Assembly (NCBI GenBank): GCA_052400685.1
Contig: JBQTGJ010000008.1
Reading direction: 5' to 3' (one strand)
From: CAZHHH01 sp052400685
GTDB lineage: Bacteria > Bacteroidota > Bacteroidia > Bacteroidales > Marinilabiliaceae
Length of the DNA stretch: 64,000 nt
A program made the translations under genes and the position numbers. The notes beneath the pieces are model-generated. The model ran no database searches, had not been told where the DNA came from, and saw only the letters and a program-made list of their open reading frames with translations. Below, piece by piece: positions 45,315 to 53,767 of this stretch (positions are counted from its first letter, which is position 1; the number at the start of each line of letters is the position of its first letter).

Positions 45315-47060
45315 TTATGATCGCCATTGACTAAATGGTTGTTTTTCGAATTTCATCGTACCATCTTCCCCTTTGTAAATGTTAATCCATGCCTGCCAGT
45401 TTTCGTTGTCCATTGCCGGATAATCGAGGCGGTAATGGCTGCAGCGGCTTTCGGTACGCATCAGTGACGCTTTCAGTTTCATTTCGGCGCTGATGACCAT
45501 GTTTGCGGTTTCGTGTGCGAGGCGTAACTCGTGCAGGTCGGCTGCACGCATTAATGGCAGGTGGTGGTCCCGTAGTTCTTCAACATAAGCAAGGGCGGCC
45601 TTCATGAGTTTTTCCTTTTTGATGTACAGAATAAAATTAGGAATCATAATGCCTTGCAAAGTGTGCGTAATGTACGCGGGGCTGTAGCCTGAATCTCTTT
45701 TTAAGGGCGCAAAAATTTCATTGGTGGTTTTGTCTATTTTATTTTGCGAAATCGTCGTTGGTTTTGCCGATTTGGCATATTCGGCGGCGGCTTGTCCGGC
45801 AACGGCCCCTTGCACGGCCGATCCGGTCAGCGACGAACCGACCTGGGTGTAAATAGCCCCCGACATGTATGAGCCCAACGCGTCGCCGGCAGCATATAAG
45901 CCCGGGATATTCGATTGGCATTTGTCGTTAATGGGCACCAGACCCTCCGATTTGTGAATGGACATGCCGGCTGATGATCCACCGGCTAAAACGCCACCCA
46001 TTCCCGGAGGTTCACTTTCTCCTTTGCCCGGTCGTTCGCCTTCAGGCGGTCGTTTGCCCCTGGGTGGTCTTCTGTCGTCCTGTTTTTGATGACGATCGTT
46101 ATGGCGGAATTCCTCGGGTGTATATGGGCCATTACTGTCTGTCATTTCAGCGTCTTGCCCGGGAGGTCCCATTTTAACAGGATTGCCATTTGTATAGGCC
46201 ATATAATTCAATTCAACGCCTAAGTCGTGGTGTATCTCCACGGATGTGGTACTCGGTTTTTGCTCAAACATATCACCCCATCCGTCGAAGCAGGCAGCGG
46301 CATTTTTTGCTTTTCCGGGATGACCGTCGTTCCACTCTTTTCCCGTTACTTTGGCACCAATATTATAAGCCATGATGGTGCCGTCGTGCGTAAGATCATT
46401 GATGGGGAATCCATTGGGTTTAAACCCGCCCGCACCGGTACACAGAATGACACTTTTGGCATGGATGAAATAGGTTGTTTGTTTGTCCATGCTAAAACCT
46501 GCTGCCCCGGCTATTTTCCCGTTTTCTTTTATCAGATGCGTAATCATCACACGTTCGATGACCGGGATATGGCGTTGGTTGATGGGTCTGCTGAATGCTT
46601 TATTATAGAGCGGCGATTCAAAAAATCCCCATTCTCTGAGTTCATCCACACGTGCTTTGGATTGTTCGGCCATCTGACGGGTGTAAACGGGGTTGTTGGT
46701 ACCCAGGGCCGAGCGGCCCACCGCCTCCACAAATTCATCCAATGAGTAGTTTGACGTGGAAGGATCAAATTCGAAAATGCCCTTTGCAAAGGGTGTTTCG
46801 CCCGAAGAACCCAGTCGTCCTTTGGATACCATTGTGACGTTGGCCCCCGAATCGTAAGCTTTTACGGCCGCAAATAAACCGGCCATGCCGCCGCCTATAA
46901 CCAATACATCGGTATGGAGCTGATTTTGTTTCATGTCTTTTGAGGTTATCTTTGGGTTGTTTTTACCCCAGCCCGATAAGCCCATTGAGGCAAATGCGGC
47001 CAGTCCGGCGGCGGCACTGGCAGTGCCTATAAATTGCCTTCTTGAATAAGTATTACTCAT
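45315..47060 (-). CDS. Tat-exported FAD-dependent oxidoreductase (fumarate reductase/AprA-like)
   Basis: 581 residues. The N-terminus YSRRQFIGTASAAAGLAAF is a twin-arginine signal. The Rossmann motif DVLVIGGGMAGLFAA (about 51-65) and the late GLYAAGDALGSYMSG (about 390-404) bind FAD, and the helical C-terminus with LMRTESRCSHYRLDYP (about 540-555) is shared with fumarate reductase and APS reductase flavoproteins. An Arg/Pro/Gly-rich insert (RRPPRGKRPPEGERPG region, about 330-360) is unusual. It probably accepts electrons from the ferredoxin and membrane protein encoded next to it; substrate unknown. Confidence 0.82.
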   Translation of the reverse strand: MSNTYSRRQFIGTASAAAGLAAFASMGLSGWGKNNPKITSKDMKQNQLHTDVLVIGGGMAGLFAAVKAYDSGANVTMVSKGRLGSSGETPFAKGIFEFDPSTSNYSLDEFVEAVGRSALGTNNPVYTRQMAEQSKARVDELREWGFFESPLYNKAFSRPINQRHIPVIERVMITHLIKENGKIAGAAGFSMDKQTTYFIHAKSVILCTGAGGFKPNGFPINDLTHDGTIMAYNIGAKVTGKEWNDGHPGKAKNAAACFDGWGDMFEQKPSTTSVEIHHDLGVELNYMAYTNGNPVKMGPPGQDAEMTDSNGPYTPEEFRHNDRHQKQDDRRPPRGKRPPEGERPGKGESEPPGMGGVLAGGSSAGMSIHKSEGLVPINDKCQSNIPGLYAAGDALGSYMSGAIYTQVGSSLTGSAVQGAVAGQAAAEYAKSAKPTTISQNKIDKTTNEIFAPLKRDSGYSPAYITHTLQGIMIPNFILYIKKEKLMKAALAYVEELRDHHLPLMRAADLHELRLAHETANMVISAEMKLKASLMRTESRCSHYRLDYPAMDNENWQAWINIYKGEDGTMKFEKQPFSQWRS

Positions 47061-47174
47061 ACATGTAAAATTTTATTATTGTGATTTTCCGGGCTTGCAG
47101 GGATCATTGTTTTATTATTAAAATTTATGATATGTCCGAATGGCTCGCTGTAACTGCTGCTTATTTTTTTGCCA

Positions 47175-47828
47175 TTACATTGATGCCTCATCGTCTTTAC
47201 AAGCCGCCGGTTTTTGTATTGGGTTATACAGGTATGTTTTTAGTAAAAATAGTATTCCTGTGCCGGCCAGCAGAGCAATAAGCCCGGCCATTGGCGTGCT
47301 GATGTGACGTCCCGTTTTTATTACGTGAACGGAAGCCAGGATGATAAAGACAATCGACAAAATGCCGTGGAGTACGCGCCAGCTTTTGTACGACAGGTGC
47401 AACTTTTTTCGCAGCAGGGAGGTTATGCCCAGCATGATCATGAGCAACCAGGCTATTATGCCTGTGATAATTCCTTTACTGCCTGTGGTCAGAATAAGGG
47501 TTAATGCGTCGGAAGGAGCCACTCCGCCTTCAAAATAGCGTGGCACAACAAGCAGAAACGGATGGATCAACAGAATACCAATAAAGAGGTATCCCAATAC
47601 CTTGTGCCATTTAACAATGCGGCCCATTTTCCAGCCTTTAAGAGCCGTTTGATTGGCACGCGACAGATAAAACTGCAACAACAGGCCAAAGAAAGCGAGC
47701 AGGGTAATTAATGAAATGGTTTCTTTTAGCGGGGTTCGATGCGGGGCGTCACCCAATTCATAAAAAAGAAAAGGAAACACTAAAAACAACACAAAGGCAA
47801 TGACTGATTTATAAATTCTCTGATCCAT
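47175..47828 (-). CDS. Ferric-reductase-like transmembrane protein
   Basis: 217 residues from MDQRIYKSV at 47828; a longer frame from 47852 would overlap the ferredoxin gene. Six to seven membrane segments with conserved His in KWHKVLGYLFIGILLIHPF (about residues 74-92) and WRVLHGILSIVF...SVHVIKTGRH (about 150-176), the heme-b ligand layout of the ferric reductase/NOX membrane domain, but no NAD/FAD domain. It likely carries electrons across the membrane to the FAD protein. Confidence 0.75.
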   Translation of the reverse strand: MDQRIYKSVIAFVLFLVFPFLFYELGDAPHRTPLKETISLITLLAFFGLLLQFYLSRANQTALKGWKMGRIVKWHKVLGYLFIGILLIHPFLLVVPRYFEGGVAPSDALTLILTTGSKGIITGIIAWLLMIMLGITSLLRKKLHLSYKSWRVLHGILSIVFIILASVHVIKTGRHISTPMAGLIALLAGTGILFLLKTYLYNPIQKPAACKDDEASM

Positions 47829-47842
47829 ATTTACTTCTTGTT

Positions 47843-48055
47843 TTATCCCCACGAAACAATGACGGGAATTGATTTTTCAGGGGTAATGGTGATGGCGTCT
47901 ACCGGACAATACATGCGGCATAAGTGGCATATCTGGCAATCTTCCGGGTATCGTATTTCTGCTTTACCTTTACTGTTGAGCCGGATGACATCGGTGGGGC
48001 ATGCTTTAACACACTCGCCGCAACCGATGCATCCTTTGATGTTACTAATTGGCAT
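47843..48055 (-). CDS. Ferredoxin with two [4Fe-4S] clusters
   Basis: 70 residues with two cluster motifs, CIGCGECVKACP (about 9-20) and CQICHLCRMYCP (about 40-51), a bacterial 8Fe-8S type. No export signal, so cytoplasmic electron donor or a subunit at the membrane. It lies 14 bases before the ferric-reductase-like gene, as in AprB-like partners of fumarate-reductase-type flavoproteins. Confidence 0.92.
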   Translation of the reverse strand: MPISNIKGCIGCGECVKACPTDVIRLNSKGKAEIRYPEDCQICHLCRMYCPVDAITITPEKSIPVIVSWG

Positions 48056-48071
48056 ATTTTGTCGTTTTTTG

Positions 48072-48458
48072 CTATCTGGAAGGTCGTTGAGAGGATTGTT
48101 TTTTTAACCAGGTTTTGTATTGACTGGTTTGCGCTTTGGTGAGCAGAGCGCTAACCTTTTCTTCAAGTTTTTTGTCTAAGGCTTCCATCTCGCTTCTTTC
48201 AGGTCTGTCATTTCCCGACAGTTTTTCTTTAACTGTTTTAAAGTGGGCGGTATAGATGGCCGAAACTTGTTCTTTTTGCGTATCGGATAAAGAGAGATCT
48301 TCGGCCAACGAATTCACCATTTTTTCAATTTGTCTGGCGTTGGGAACTGGCGGTGGTCCTTGCTGAGGGCCTTGTTGTCCGCCGCCGCCGGGTTGTGCAA
48401 ATCCTAAACTGCAGATCACTAGAAATGCAATTGTTAAAACTGATTTCATGGTTTTCAT
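48072..48458 (-). CDS. Spy/LTXXQ-like periplasmic protein
   Basis: 128 residues: signal peptide MKTMKSVLTIAFLVICSLGFAQ, then a Gly/Gln/Pro-rich segment (PGGGGQQGPQQGPPP), then helices with LSLSDTQKEQVSAIY (about 55-69), matching the LTXXQ pattern seen in the 2257-2664 gene. Probably a periplasmic chaperone-like or metal-binding factor belonging to the redox cluster. Confidence 0.7.
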   Translation of the reverse strand: MKTMKSVLTIAFLVICSLGFAQPGGGGQQGPQQGPPPVPNARQIEKMVNSLAEDLSLSDTQKEQVSAIYTAHFKTVKEKLSGNDRPERSEMEALDKKLEEKVSALLTKAQTSQYKTWLKKQSSQRPSR

Positions 48459-48491
48459 AGTTATAATTTTTAGGGTGTTTGAATTATTATT

Positions 48492-49706
48492 TTAGTTACG
48501 AACTAATCTGACATAGTTTTTAATGCGGATGGAATCCATGGCATTGACCGATTCTAACAGATAGTCTTCAATATTGCCGGCTTTAGGGTCGGAACGTTGC
48601 GCGCCGGCGCCGTGCCAATCATAATATTCCAGCGCACTGCTGTTGTCTTTGCTATATGCTTTTCCAAAGGCAATGTAGCAGGCGGTATATTTAAAATCGC
48701 CTTGCGTGGTGCCGGTCCAGAACCAGCTGTCTGCGTTTGAACAGCTAAAGAAATTCTCGTCGATGGCCGGAAATGTTGTTTTGTCATAATCAACAATGCT
48801 TTGCAGTTCTTTGGTATTGGGTAAACGCCAATCGGTATACCCGGCAAGGTCACTGTTTGCGGCGTAGGCGAGTGCGTCCTGCCAGTTGTACGTGATGCCG
48901 TTGTCCTCTTTTTGCCACATCAATCCGGTGGCATTATCAGTAACCGTTTCATCTCCGTTATCCTGAAAATCGTTGACGCCGTATACATTCTCTGTTCCTC
49001 TGACCGCCCTGACAAAGCAACCCGGATCCTGAACGCCAGTGGAGCCGTCGAAATAGAGTCCTGTTTCATAGGCTTTAATATGTCCATCGGCGAAATTAAA
49101 GCCAAAGGCTCCCTCGATATTGGCATCCTGAAGGCCCCCTTTTACATATTTTGTACCTGACCAGTATTGACCGGCAAAAGACATGTTTTTGTCGTATTCA
49201 AAATCAAAATATTCGTCATACAAATAGGGCTGAGAGCTTTCGGTATCGCCGTCGCTCAGGCTGCCGTTGGAGTTGAGAAGAGAATACAACTCTTTGATGG
49301 TGGGTAGTCTCCAATCGGTGTACCCGCCAATTTCAAGGTCTTCGACGTAATCGAAAGCATCGTAATAATTATGTCGTTCAAAATCGGGTGTTTTTTGCCA
49401 CATCAGGCCCGTATTTAAATCGCTTACAGTGCCGTCGTTATTGTCGCGAAACGAGGAAGCTATCCCCGAAAACTGTGCATCCTGTCCGTAATAATCGTCT
49501 GTTTCGGATGGTTCAGAAATTTCGTCTCCGTTGTCATCGTAGACGCCGGTTTGTCCTGTGTCGGTGAGTGTGAAACTTACCGTTGTTGTTTCATTGGTTG
49601 ACGATTCTGTTTGGTCATTGTCGTCTTCGCAGGAGAGAAAACCGCCGGTCAGCATTAACGAAATCAGAATGGTGAATTTATAGGTTCCCTTGTTTCTTTT
49701 TGTCAT
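48492..49706 (-). CDS. DUF1566 (Lcl C-terminal-like) lipoprotein 1
   Basis: 404 residues. A lipobox-like GGFLSC (about residue 26) is followed by an acidic linker and two DUF1566 domains (about 85-235 and 245-400). Each contains NTGLMWQK or ATGLMWQK, W.DA..Y, and GYTDWRLP(T/N).KEL, the signature of this family. Such domains occur in collagen-like and adhesion-type surface proteins; activity unknown. Next to a close paralogue. Confidence 0.85.
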   Translation of the reverse strand: MTKRNKGTYKFTILISLMLTGGFLSCEDDNDQTESSTNETTTVSFTLTDTGQTGVYDDNGDEISEPSETDDYYGQDAQFSGIASSFRDNNDGTVSDLNTGLMWQKTPDFERHNYYDAFDYVEDLEIGGYTDWRLPTIKELYSLLNSNGSLSDGDTESSQPYLYDEYFDFEYDKNMSFAGQYWSGTKYVKGGLQDANIEGAFGFNFADGHIKAYETGLYFDGSTGVQDPGCFVRAVRGTENVYGVNDFQDNGDETVTDNATGLMWQKEDNGITYNWQDALAYAANSDLAGYTDWRLPNTKELQSIVDYDKTTFPAIDENFFSCSNADSWFWTGTTQGDFKYTACYIAFGKAYSKDNSSALEYYDWHGAGAQRSDPKAGNIEDYLLESVNAMDSIRIKNYVRLVRN

Positions 49707-49760
49707 CAGAATCTGTTTTTGTAATTGGTCGGTTTTGCCTTTATTTTTCTGTTTATAGTA

Positions 49761-51029
49761 TTAGTCGGCATCGCGAACCAGCCTCACAAAATTGTAATAG
49801 CGTTCGCCACCTTCGCCCAGGTTTCCGCCTTCGTATTTTGTGTCGAAGCGTACGGCGCCGGCGCCATGAAAATCTAACCCGTCGCCATCGACTGCCATTC
49901 CGAAGGCTACATACCAGGCATAATAGTAGGGCTCACCACTGGTGAAATTGGCAGAAGTGCTTGTCCAGAAATAACCATAATCGCTGTTTCCGGCTTCGTT
50001 GGTAATAGGTGTGCAGGTGAATATTGGGTCGATGGCGGGTCCCGTTTTTGAGGCATCAGTCGCACTGGGCGAATAGGAATAATCGACAATGCTTTGCAGC
50101 TCCTTAACATTTGGCAGTCGCCAGTCGGTGTATCCTGCCAGCTCTGCGTTTTTGGCATAGGTTAACGCCGCCTGCCAATCCATAGGTTCCTGACTGTCGT
50201 CCTGAGCCCACATCAGACCGGTGGCCTGGTCGGTAATGGTGCCGTCATTATTATTTGCGTAGTTATTAACGCCATAGGTGTCGCCCCTAACGGCACGTAT
50301 CTGTTTCCCAAAAGGGTTTCCCATGGGTTGCTCACCCATACCACCCTGCGGAGGCGTGGTTGTTGCCGGCGGTGTATTGGCATCAATATTGGTGCTCATA
50401 TCAATGTCACCTGCCGCATAGGCTTTGATGTGCCCGGTGACGTGGTTTACGCCAAAGGCGGCATTGTCCTGACCTTCGACCGTTACACCAACATATTTAT
50501 TGATGGACCAGTATTGTTCGTCTTTGGTAACCTCACCACTGGCCAATTTAAAATAGGTGGTATCGATGTAAGGCCATCCGGTCCCGAAATCGCTGATTGA
50601 ATATAATTCTTTGCAGCTGGGCATACGCCAATCATCATAGCCCCCTAATTCAAGATTTTCACAATAGTCGGCGGCTTCCTGCCAGGTGAAGTCATCGGGA
50701 TCGGGGACCGATTGCCACATCAGGCCGGTATTTAAATCCGTGATTGTGCCATCGCCGTTGTCTCTGTAAGCCATGGCTGCCCCTTTAAGGGTGTTGGCAT
50801 CCTGTCCGTACAGCGCGTCGTCAACACTGAGGCTGCTGACGACCGCGCCGTCGTTATCGTATAATGTGGTCTGACCGGTAGCGGTCAGTAAATAATTGTT
50901 AACCACAATTTCGTCCTCGGAGTCTGTTGCAGAAGCGTCGCTGTCTTCGCAGGAAGAGAGCGAAAAACCAATACCAAGGGTGGGGAGTAACAGACTAATT
51001 GCCAGTAAGTGATTCTTTAAGAGTTTCAT
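49761..51029 (-). CDS. DUF1566 (Lcl C-terminal-like) lipoprotein 2
   Basis: 422 residues, paralogue of the previous gene with the same two-domain plan: lipobox GFSLSSC (about 27), acidic linker (SDASATDSEDE), then domains at about 90-230 and 255-420 with GLMWQS/GLMWAQ and GYDDWRMP or GYTDWRLP. An insert rich in Pro and Thr (TPPATTTPPQGG, about 215) separates the domains. First gene of the minus-strand run that ends with the LytTR pair, so its promoter should lie just above 51029. Confidence 0.85.
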   Translation of the reverse strand: MKLLKNHLLAISLLLPTLGIGFSLSSCEDSDASATDSEDEIVVNNYLLTATGQTTLYDNDGAVVSSLSVDDALYGQDANTLKGAAMAYRDNGDGTITDLNTGLMWQSVPDPDDFTWQEAADYCENLELGGYDDWRMPSCKELYSISDFGTGWPYIDTTYFKLASGEVTKDEQYWSINKYVGVTVEGQDNAAFGVNHVTGHIKAYAAGDIDMSTNIDANTPPATTTPPQGGMGEQPMGNPFGKQIRAVRGDTYGVNNYANNNDGTITDQATGLMWAQDDSQEPMDWQAALTYAKNAELAGYTDWRLPNVKELQSIVDYSYSPSATDASKTGPAIDPIFTCTPITNEAGNSDYGYFWTSTSANFTSGEPYYYAWYVAFGMAVDGDGLDFHGAGAVRFDTKYEGGNLGEGGERYYNFVRLVRDAD

Positions 51030-51221
51030 TTTATATCGTTTTATGTGGGTTTATCTGTTACAAATATGCAGGCATATCCATCACTTATAAAATGAAATCG
51101 GCGGTCTGGAAAAGTTTCCCGACCAAATGGCTAATTGTATATGCAATGCAAATGGGATTGACAGCAATTCTCTTCTGTTTTTGCGTTAATGGCGATTGGT
51201 TTGACCATAATAAAGGCCCGG

Positions 51222-51285
51222 ACTGGCGGTTTTTATGTTTTGGGGAAGAATACTCCTGCTTTCATTGGGTTGCTTTAAACTATTA
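51222..51285 (+). repeat. Diverged 5' fragment of the long cassette-site repeat
   Basis: GGTTTTTATGTTTTGGGGAAG and TCCTGCTTTCATTGGG resemble the middle of the ~295-base site (for example 55520-55580). The matching 3' part appears at 51893. Bases 51030-51221 contain no gene. Confidence 0.45.
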
Positions 51286-51549
51286 ACCGGTCAATGGCGG
51301 ACTTTTCATCCGGCACAAATTGCGCCATTCAGATGGCGCTTTGCGGAGTTGATAAATACCGAACCGATGGAGGCGGGCATGACATGCAGCCAGTATCGAC
51401 GCAGAAAGGAGCCCTCTTTGAGTGGCGGTCGTCTTTTGGGATATAACGGCGCATCCCCTTTCAACAAAACGGCGCATTGCCGTTTCAAAACGCTGAGATT
51501 GGGCATAAAAGTCCGGCGACAACCCCCTGGAAACCCGGGGTGCATGATC

Positions 51550-51834
51550 CTGCACGAGTGCCGCGAGGCTCTGCACAAGTGCCGGATGATTCTGCACAAG
51601 TGCCGCGAGGCTCTGCACGAGTGCCGGATGATTCTGCACGAGTGCCGCAAAGCTCTGCACGAGTGCCGGATGATTCTGCACGAGTGCCGCAAGGCTCTGC
51701 ACAAGTGCCGGATGATTCTGCACAAGTGCCGCGAGGCTCTGCACAAGTGCCGGATGATTCTGCACGAGGGGCGCATGATTCTCCCCAAGGGGCGCAAGGC
51801 TCTCCCCAAGGGGCTAAGGCTTCTCCCCAGGCGG
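51550..51834. repeat. 21-bp minisatellite with palindromic core
   Basis: Thirteen tandem 21-mers plus a partial one alternate two types, CTGCACAAGTGCCGGATGATT-like and CTGCACGAGTGCCGCGAGGCT-like (each given once; 20-21 bases). Every early unit contains GCAC(A/G)AGTGC; in the last units it becomes CCCCAAGGGG, still palindromic. The unit length is a multiple of three, so long frames are open in several directions. I do not consider them genes. The rest of 51286-51892 is GC-rich, with a perfect hairpin GCGCCATTCAGATGGCGC near 51323-51340. Confidence 0.85.
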
Positions 51835-51892
51835 AGAAGGTCCATTTTTGAGGATTTGCTCTTAATATGCCATGGCTCTCATCTTAATATGA

Positions 51893-52046
51893 TGGCTGTT
51901 TTTGTTCAATTTATTGGATAGATATCAGCGAATTAGTAAATTCAGGGTCTGTTTTGCCGGATATTAACGGTAAAAGACAATATAAATGTAATAACGCTTT
52001 GAGGGGAAATGATGATGGCGGGATGGGGGGCGATAGGGTGCATTAA
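51893..52046 (+). repeat. Cassette-array site S0 (3' part of long site)
   Basis: Matches the 3' half of the long sites: GTTCAATTTATTGGATAGATATCAG, then AATGTAATAACGCTTTGAGG and TAGGGTGCATTA at the end. The last segment (TAGGGTG) is the reverse complement of CACCCTA at the end of the first cassette (52977-52983). The 70-codon frame found in other copies is interrupted here by TAG. Confidence 0.65.
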
Positions 52047-52177
52047 AAGAAAAGAAGAATAGAAAAGATAAGTTGTTAGTTTTTTGGATTTTGATTGAAA
52101 TGGCAGGTTTGAAGGAGACTGCCAAATCAATCGTGGCATAGTGTCGATTGAGACTATAAATCTTTAAACCGACAGTT

Positions 52178-52291
52178 ATGGCTAAGACCAAAGACGGGAA
52201 GAAGAAGGTGTATGTTCACTCATACTCTTACAAGACTGCCGCAGGCAAAATTGTGAAAGTTGGAACATACTACCGTTCTACTCCTAACTAA
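52178..52291 (+). CDS. Small basic protein ending in YRSTPN
   Basis: A 37-residue frame, too short for most gene callers: MAKTKDGKKKVYVHSYSY then a TAAGKIVKVGTYYRSTPN end. The composition is very basic and the YRSTPN end resembles the tails of small phage-type or cassette proteins of the '...HYRS(T/A)P' kind. A terminator follows at once, which supports a real transcription unit. It is the first gene of cassette 1. Confidence 0.5.
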   Translation: MAKTKDGKKKVYVHSYSYKTAAGKIVKVGTYYRSTPN

Positions 52292-52295
52292 CGAC

Positions 52296-52330
52296 AGGAG
52301 GTTGTCTGCTTCGGCAGACTTCCTCTTTTA
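52296..52330 (+). terminator. Terminator after the 37-residue gene
   Basis: GTCTGC-TTCG-GCAGAC with an extended AGGA/TCCT base and T-run. Confidence 0.75.
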
Positions 52331-52358
52331 TAAATTAAAAATTAAAAATACAAGCCAT

Positions 52359-52964
52359 ATGAATGATTCATTATTTGTGACAAATCAGGAACTGTTAAAT
52401 ATATTATCTAATAATCAAATGTCTCCAAAAGACTGGCTAAGCCTAGTTGCATTGTTTCTAAGTGCCATAGTAGCTGTATTAATTAGTCAATATCTTCAAG
52501 ACAGAAAGTCTAAAAAAGATAAAAAATATCAAAACAAATTGAATGTTTTTACTACAATACTAGGATACAGGCACGCAAAGGGGAGTGAACCTATTTTTGT
52601 AGTGGCGATGAATCAGATTCCAATAGTATTTTACGACAACAAATCTGTCATAATAAAGCTAAATAGATTTATTTCAGAACATCAAGACGTGAAGCCTAAA
52701 GGTAAAAATGATTCAACATCATTAACTGGATTTTTGAACGACTTAGTTATAGAGATGGCTAAGGATATTGGTTATCATGATGCTGACAACTCAATGATGA
52801 ACTCCTTTTTCTTTCCCGAATCTGAAAGTCTACGACTTGATGCCGATTGGGCTTGGAAAAAGGAGCGTACTTCTTCATACTACCAGAAAAATTCACAGCA
52901 TCGTAAGCCAGACAATGCGGAGAATCAGAATAACCAAGAGGAGGAAACCAACCAACCAGAATAA
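52359..52964 (+). CDS. Membrane-anchored protein resembling DUF6680
   Basis: 201 residues from MNDSLFVTNQELL at 52359; an earlier in-frame start would run through the terminator. One membrane segment at about residues 23-42, then a basic patch and a cytoplasmic domain with NVFTTILGYRHAKGSEPIFVVAMNQIPIVFYD (split around residue 70), like the small anchored DUF6680 family, and a polar Gln/Asn/Glu tail. Function unknown. AT-rich and unlike the genes left of 51000. Confidence 0.65.
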   Translation: MNDSLFVTNQELLNILSNNQMSPKDWLSLVALFLSAIVAVLISQYLQDRKSKKDKKYQNKLNVFTTILGYRHAKGSEPIFVVAMNQIPIVFYDNKSVIIKLNRFISEHQDVKPKGKNDSTSLTGFLNDLVIEMAKDIGYHDADNSMMNSFFFPESESLRLDADWAWKKERTSSYYQKNSQHRKPDNAENQNNQEEETNQPE

Positions 52965-52970
52965 AAATGA

Positions 52971-53115
52971 ATAACGACACCCTAACATTTTATAAAAACC
53001 ATAGCAAGGGTGTATTTTGCTAATATCATAATGCTATAAATAACTTTCAGTTTAAATCGAAAGACTGTATAGCTTAATGCTACGGTTTTTATAATTTATC
53101 GTTATAGGGCATTTT
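52971..53115 (+). repeat. Cassette-array site S1 (short imperfect palindrome)
   Basis: Left arm ACACCCTAACATTTTATAAA continuing AACCATAGCA; right arm TGCTACGGTTTTTATAATTT continuing ATCGTTATAGGG. The arms are near complements over some 30 bases with a ~70-base centre. The GTTATAGGGC at 53101 begins cassette 2 and is complementary to GCCCTGTAAT at that cassette's end (54202-54211). Confidence 0.75.
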
Positions 53116-53140
53116 AAAAAGACAAAGACAAATAACAGAT

Positions 53141-53518
53141 ATGGAATTTATTTTTATAGTTGGACTTATCGCTCTGATTTACTTCGGATATCAATTCTTT
53201 AAAACAAAGAAACAATACGACAATCCAAATGGAGAATTAAAAAAATTATACGCTGACAAATACACCGACAATGACCAAATTAAAATGAGTTATTTCGTTC
53301 TTGCAGGTAAATTTGGCTGTATGCCTGACAAGGTTAAAGAAAACTACATTTTGGAATTAGAAAAGAACAACTTCGATTTTGCGGAACTACTTGAGACTGA
53401 AAAAAATTGGAGAATAAAAAAACTTGAAGAAAGTGTTTCATTGGGAATAAAACCTCAAAACACACCAGCAGCCCTATTGGAAAAATGGACACTTGAATTT
53501 CGTAATAATAACTTTTAA
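53141..53518 (+). CDS. Anchored hypothetical protein (cassette 2, gene 1)
   Basis: 125 residues with an N-terminal membrane segment (about 2-20) and a charged, helical remainder. No family recognised. First of three closely packed plus-strand genes sharing one cassette, 12 bases before the next. Confidence 0.65.
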   Translation: MEFIFIVGLIALIYFGYQFFKTKKQYDNPNGELKKLYADKYTDNDQIKMSYFVLAGKFGCMPDKVKENYILELEKNNFDFAELLETEKNWRIKKLEESVSLGIKPQNTPAALLEKWTLEFRNNNF

Positions 53519-53530
53519 AATTTAATCAAA

Positions 53531-53764
53531 ATGAAAGAGATGCTGAAAAAACAAAGACAACTAATTGCAATTTACCTAGTATGGGTTTTTATTAACATCA
53601 TTGTTTGGGCAATGTCAGGTGGTGACACATCAGATTTTTGGCCTTTTGATGGTGGAGACTTAACTGGTTACTGCGGAAATTACGATTTTAGTGAATTTCT
53701 TGTTTATGCAATTGGACCAGCGGTTATTTTTATTGCATATTTAATGTTTACCAAAAAGGACTAA
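53531..53764 (+). CDS. Small two-span membrane protein (cassette 2, gene 2)
   Basis: 77 residues, hydrophobic segments at about 11-28 and 52-71 with an acidic, aromatic loop (SGGDTSDFWPFDGGDL) between them. No family recognised; recurs in the cassette context with no similarity to core genes. Confidence 0.6.
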   Translation: MKEMLKKQRQLIAIYLVWVFINIIVWAMSGGDTSDFWPFDGGDLTGYCGNYDFSEFLVYAIGPAVIFIAYLMFTKKD

Positions 53765-53767
53765 AAT

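Noticed and set aside
51550..51834. CRISPR array
   Set aside because: Units are contiguous 21-mers without unique spacers, and no cas genes are present.
51283..51921. Long open frames on both strands across the 21-bp minisatellite (124-228 codons)
   Set aside because: The unit length is divisible by three, so any frame without a stop in one unit stays open; no start signal and no non-repetitive domain.
52260..52358. N-terminal extension of the 52359 gene
   Set aside because: It would be translated through the 37-residue gene's end and its terminator hairpin; the ATG at 52359 precedes a sensible protein.
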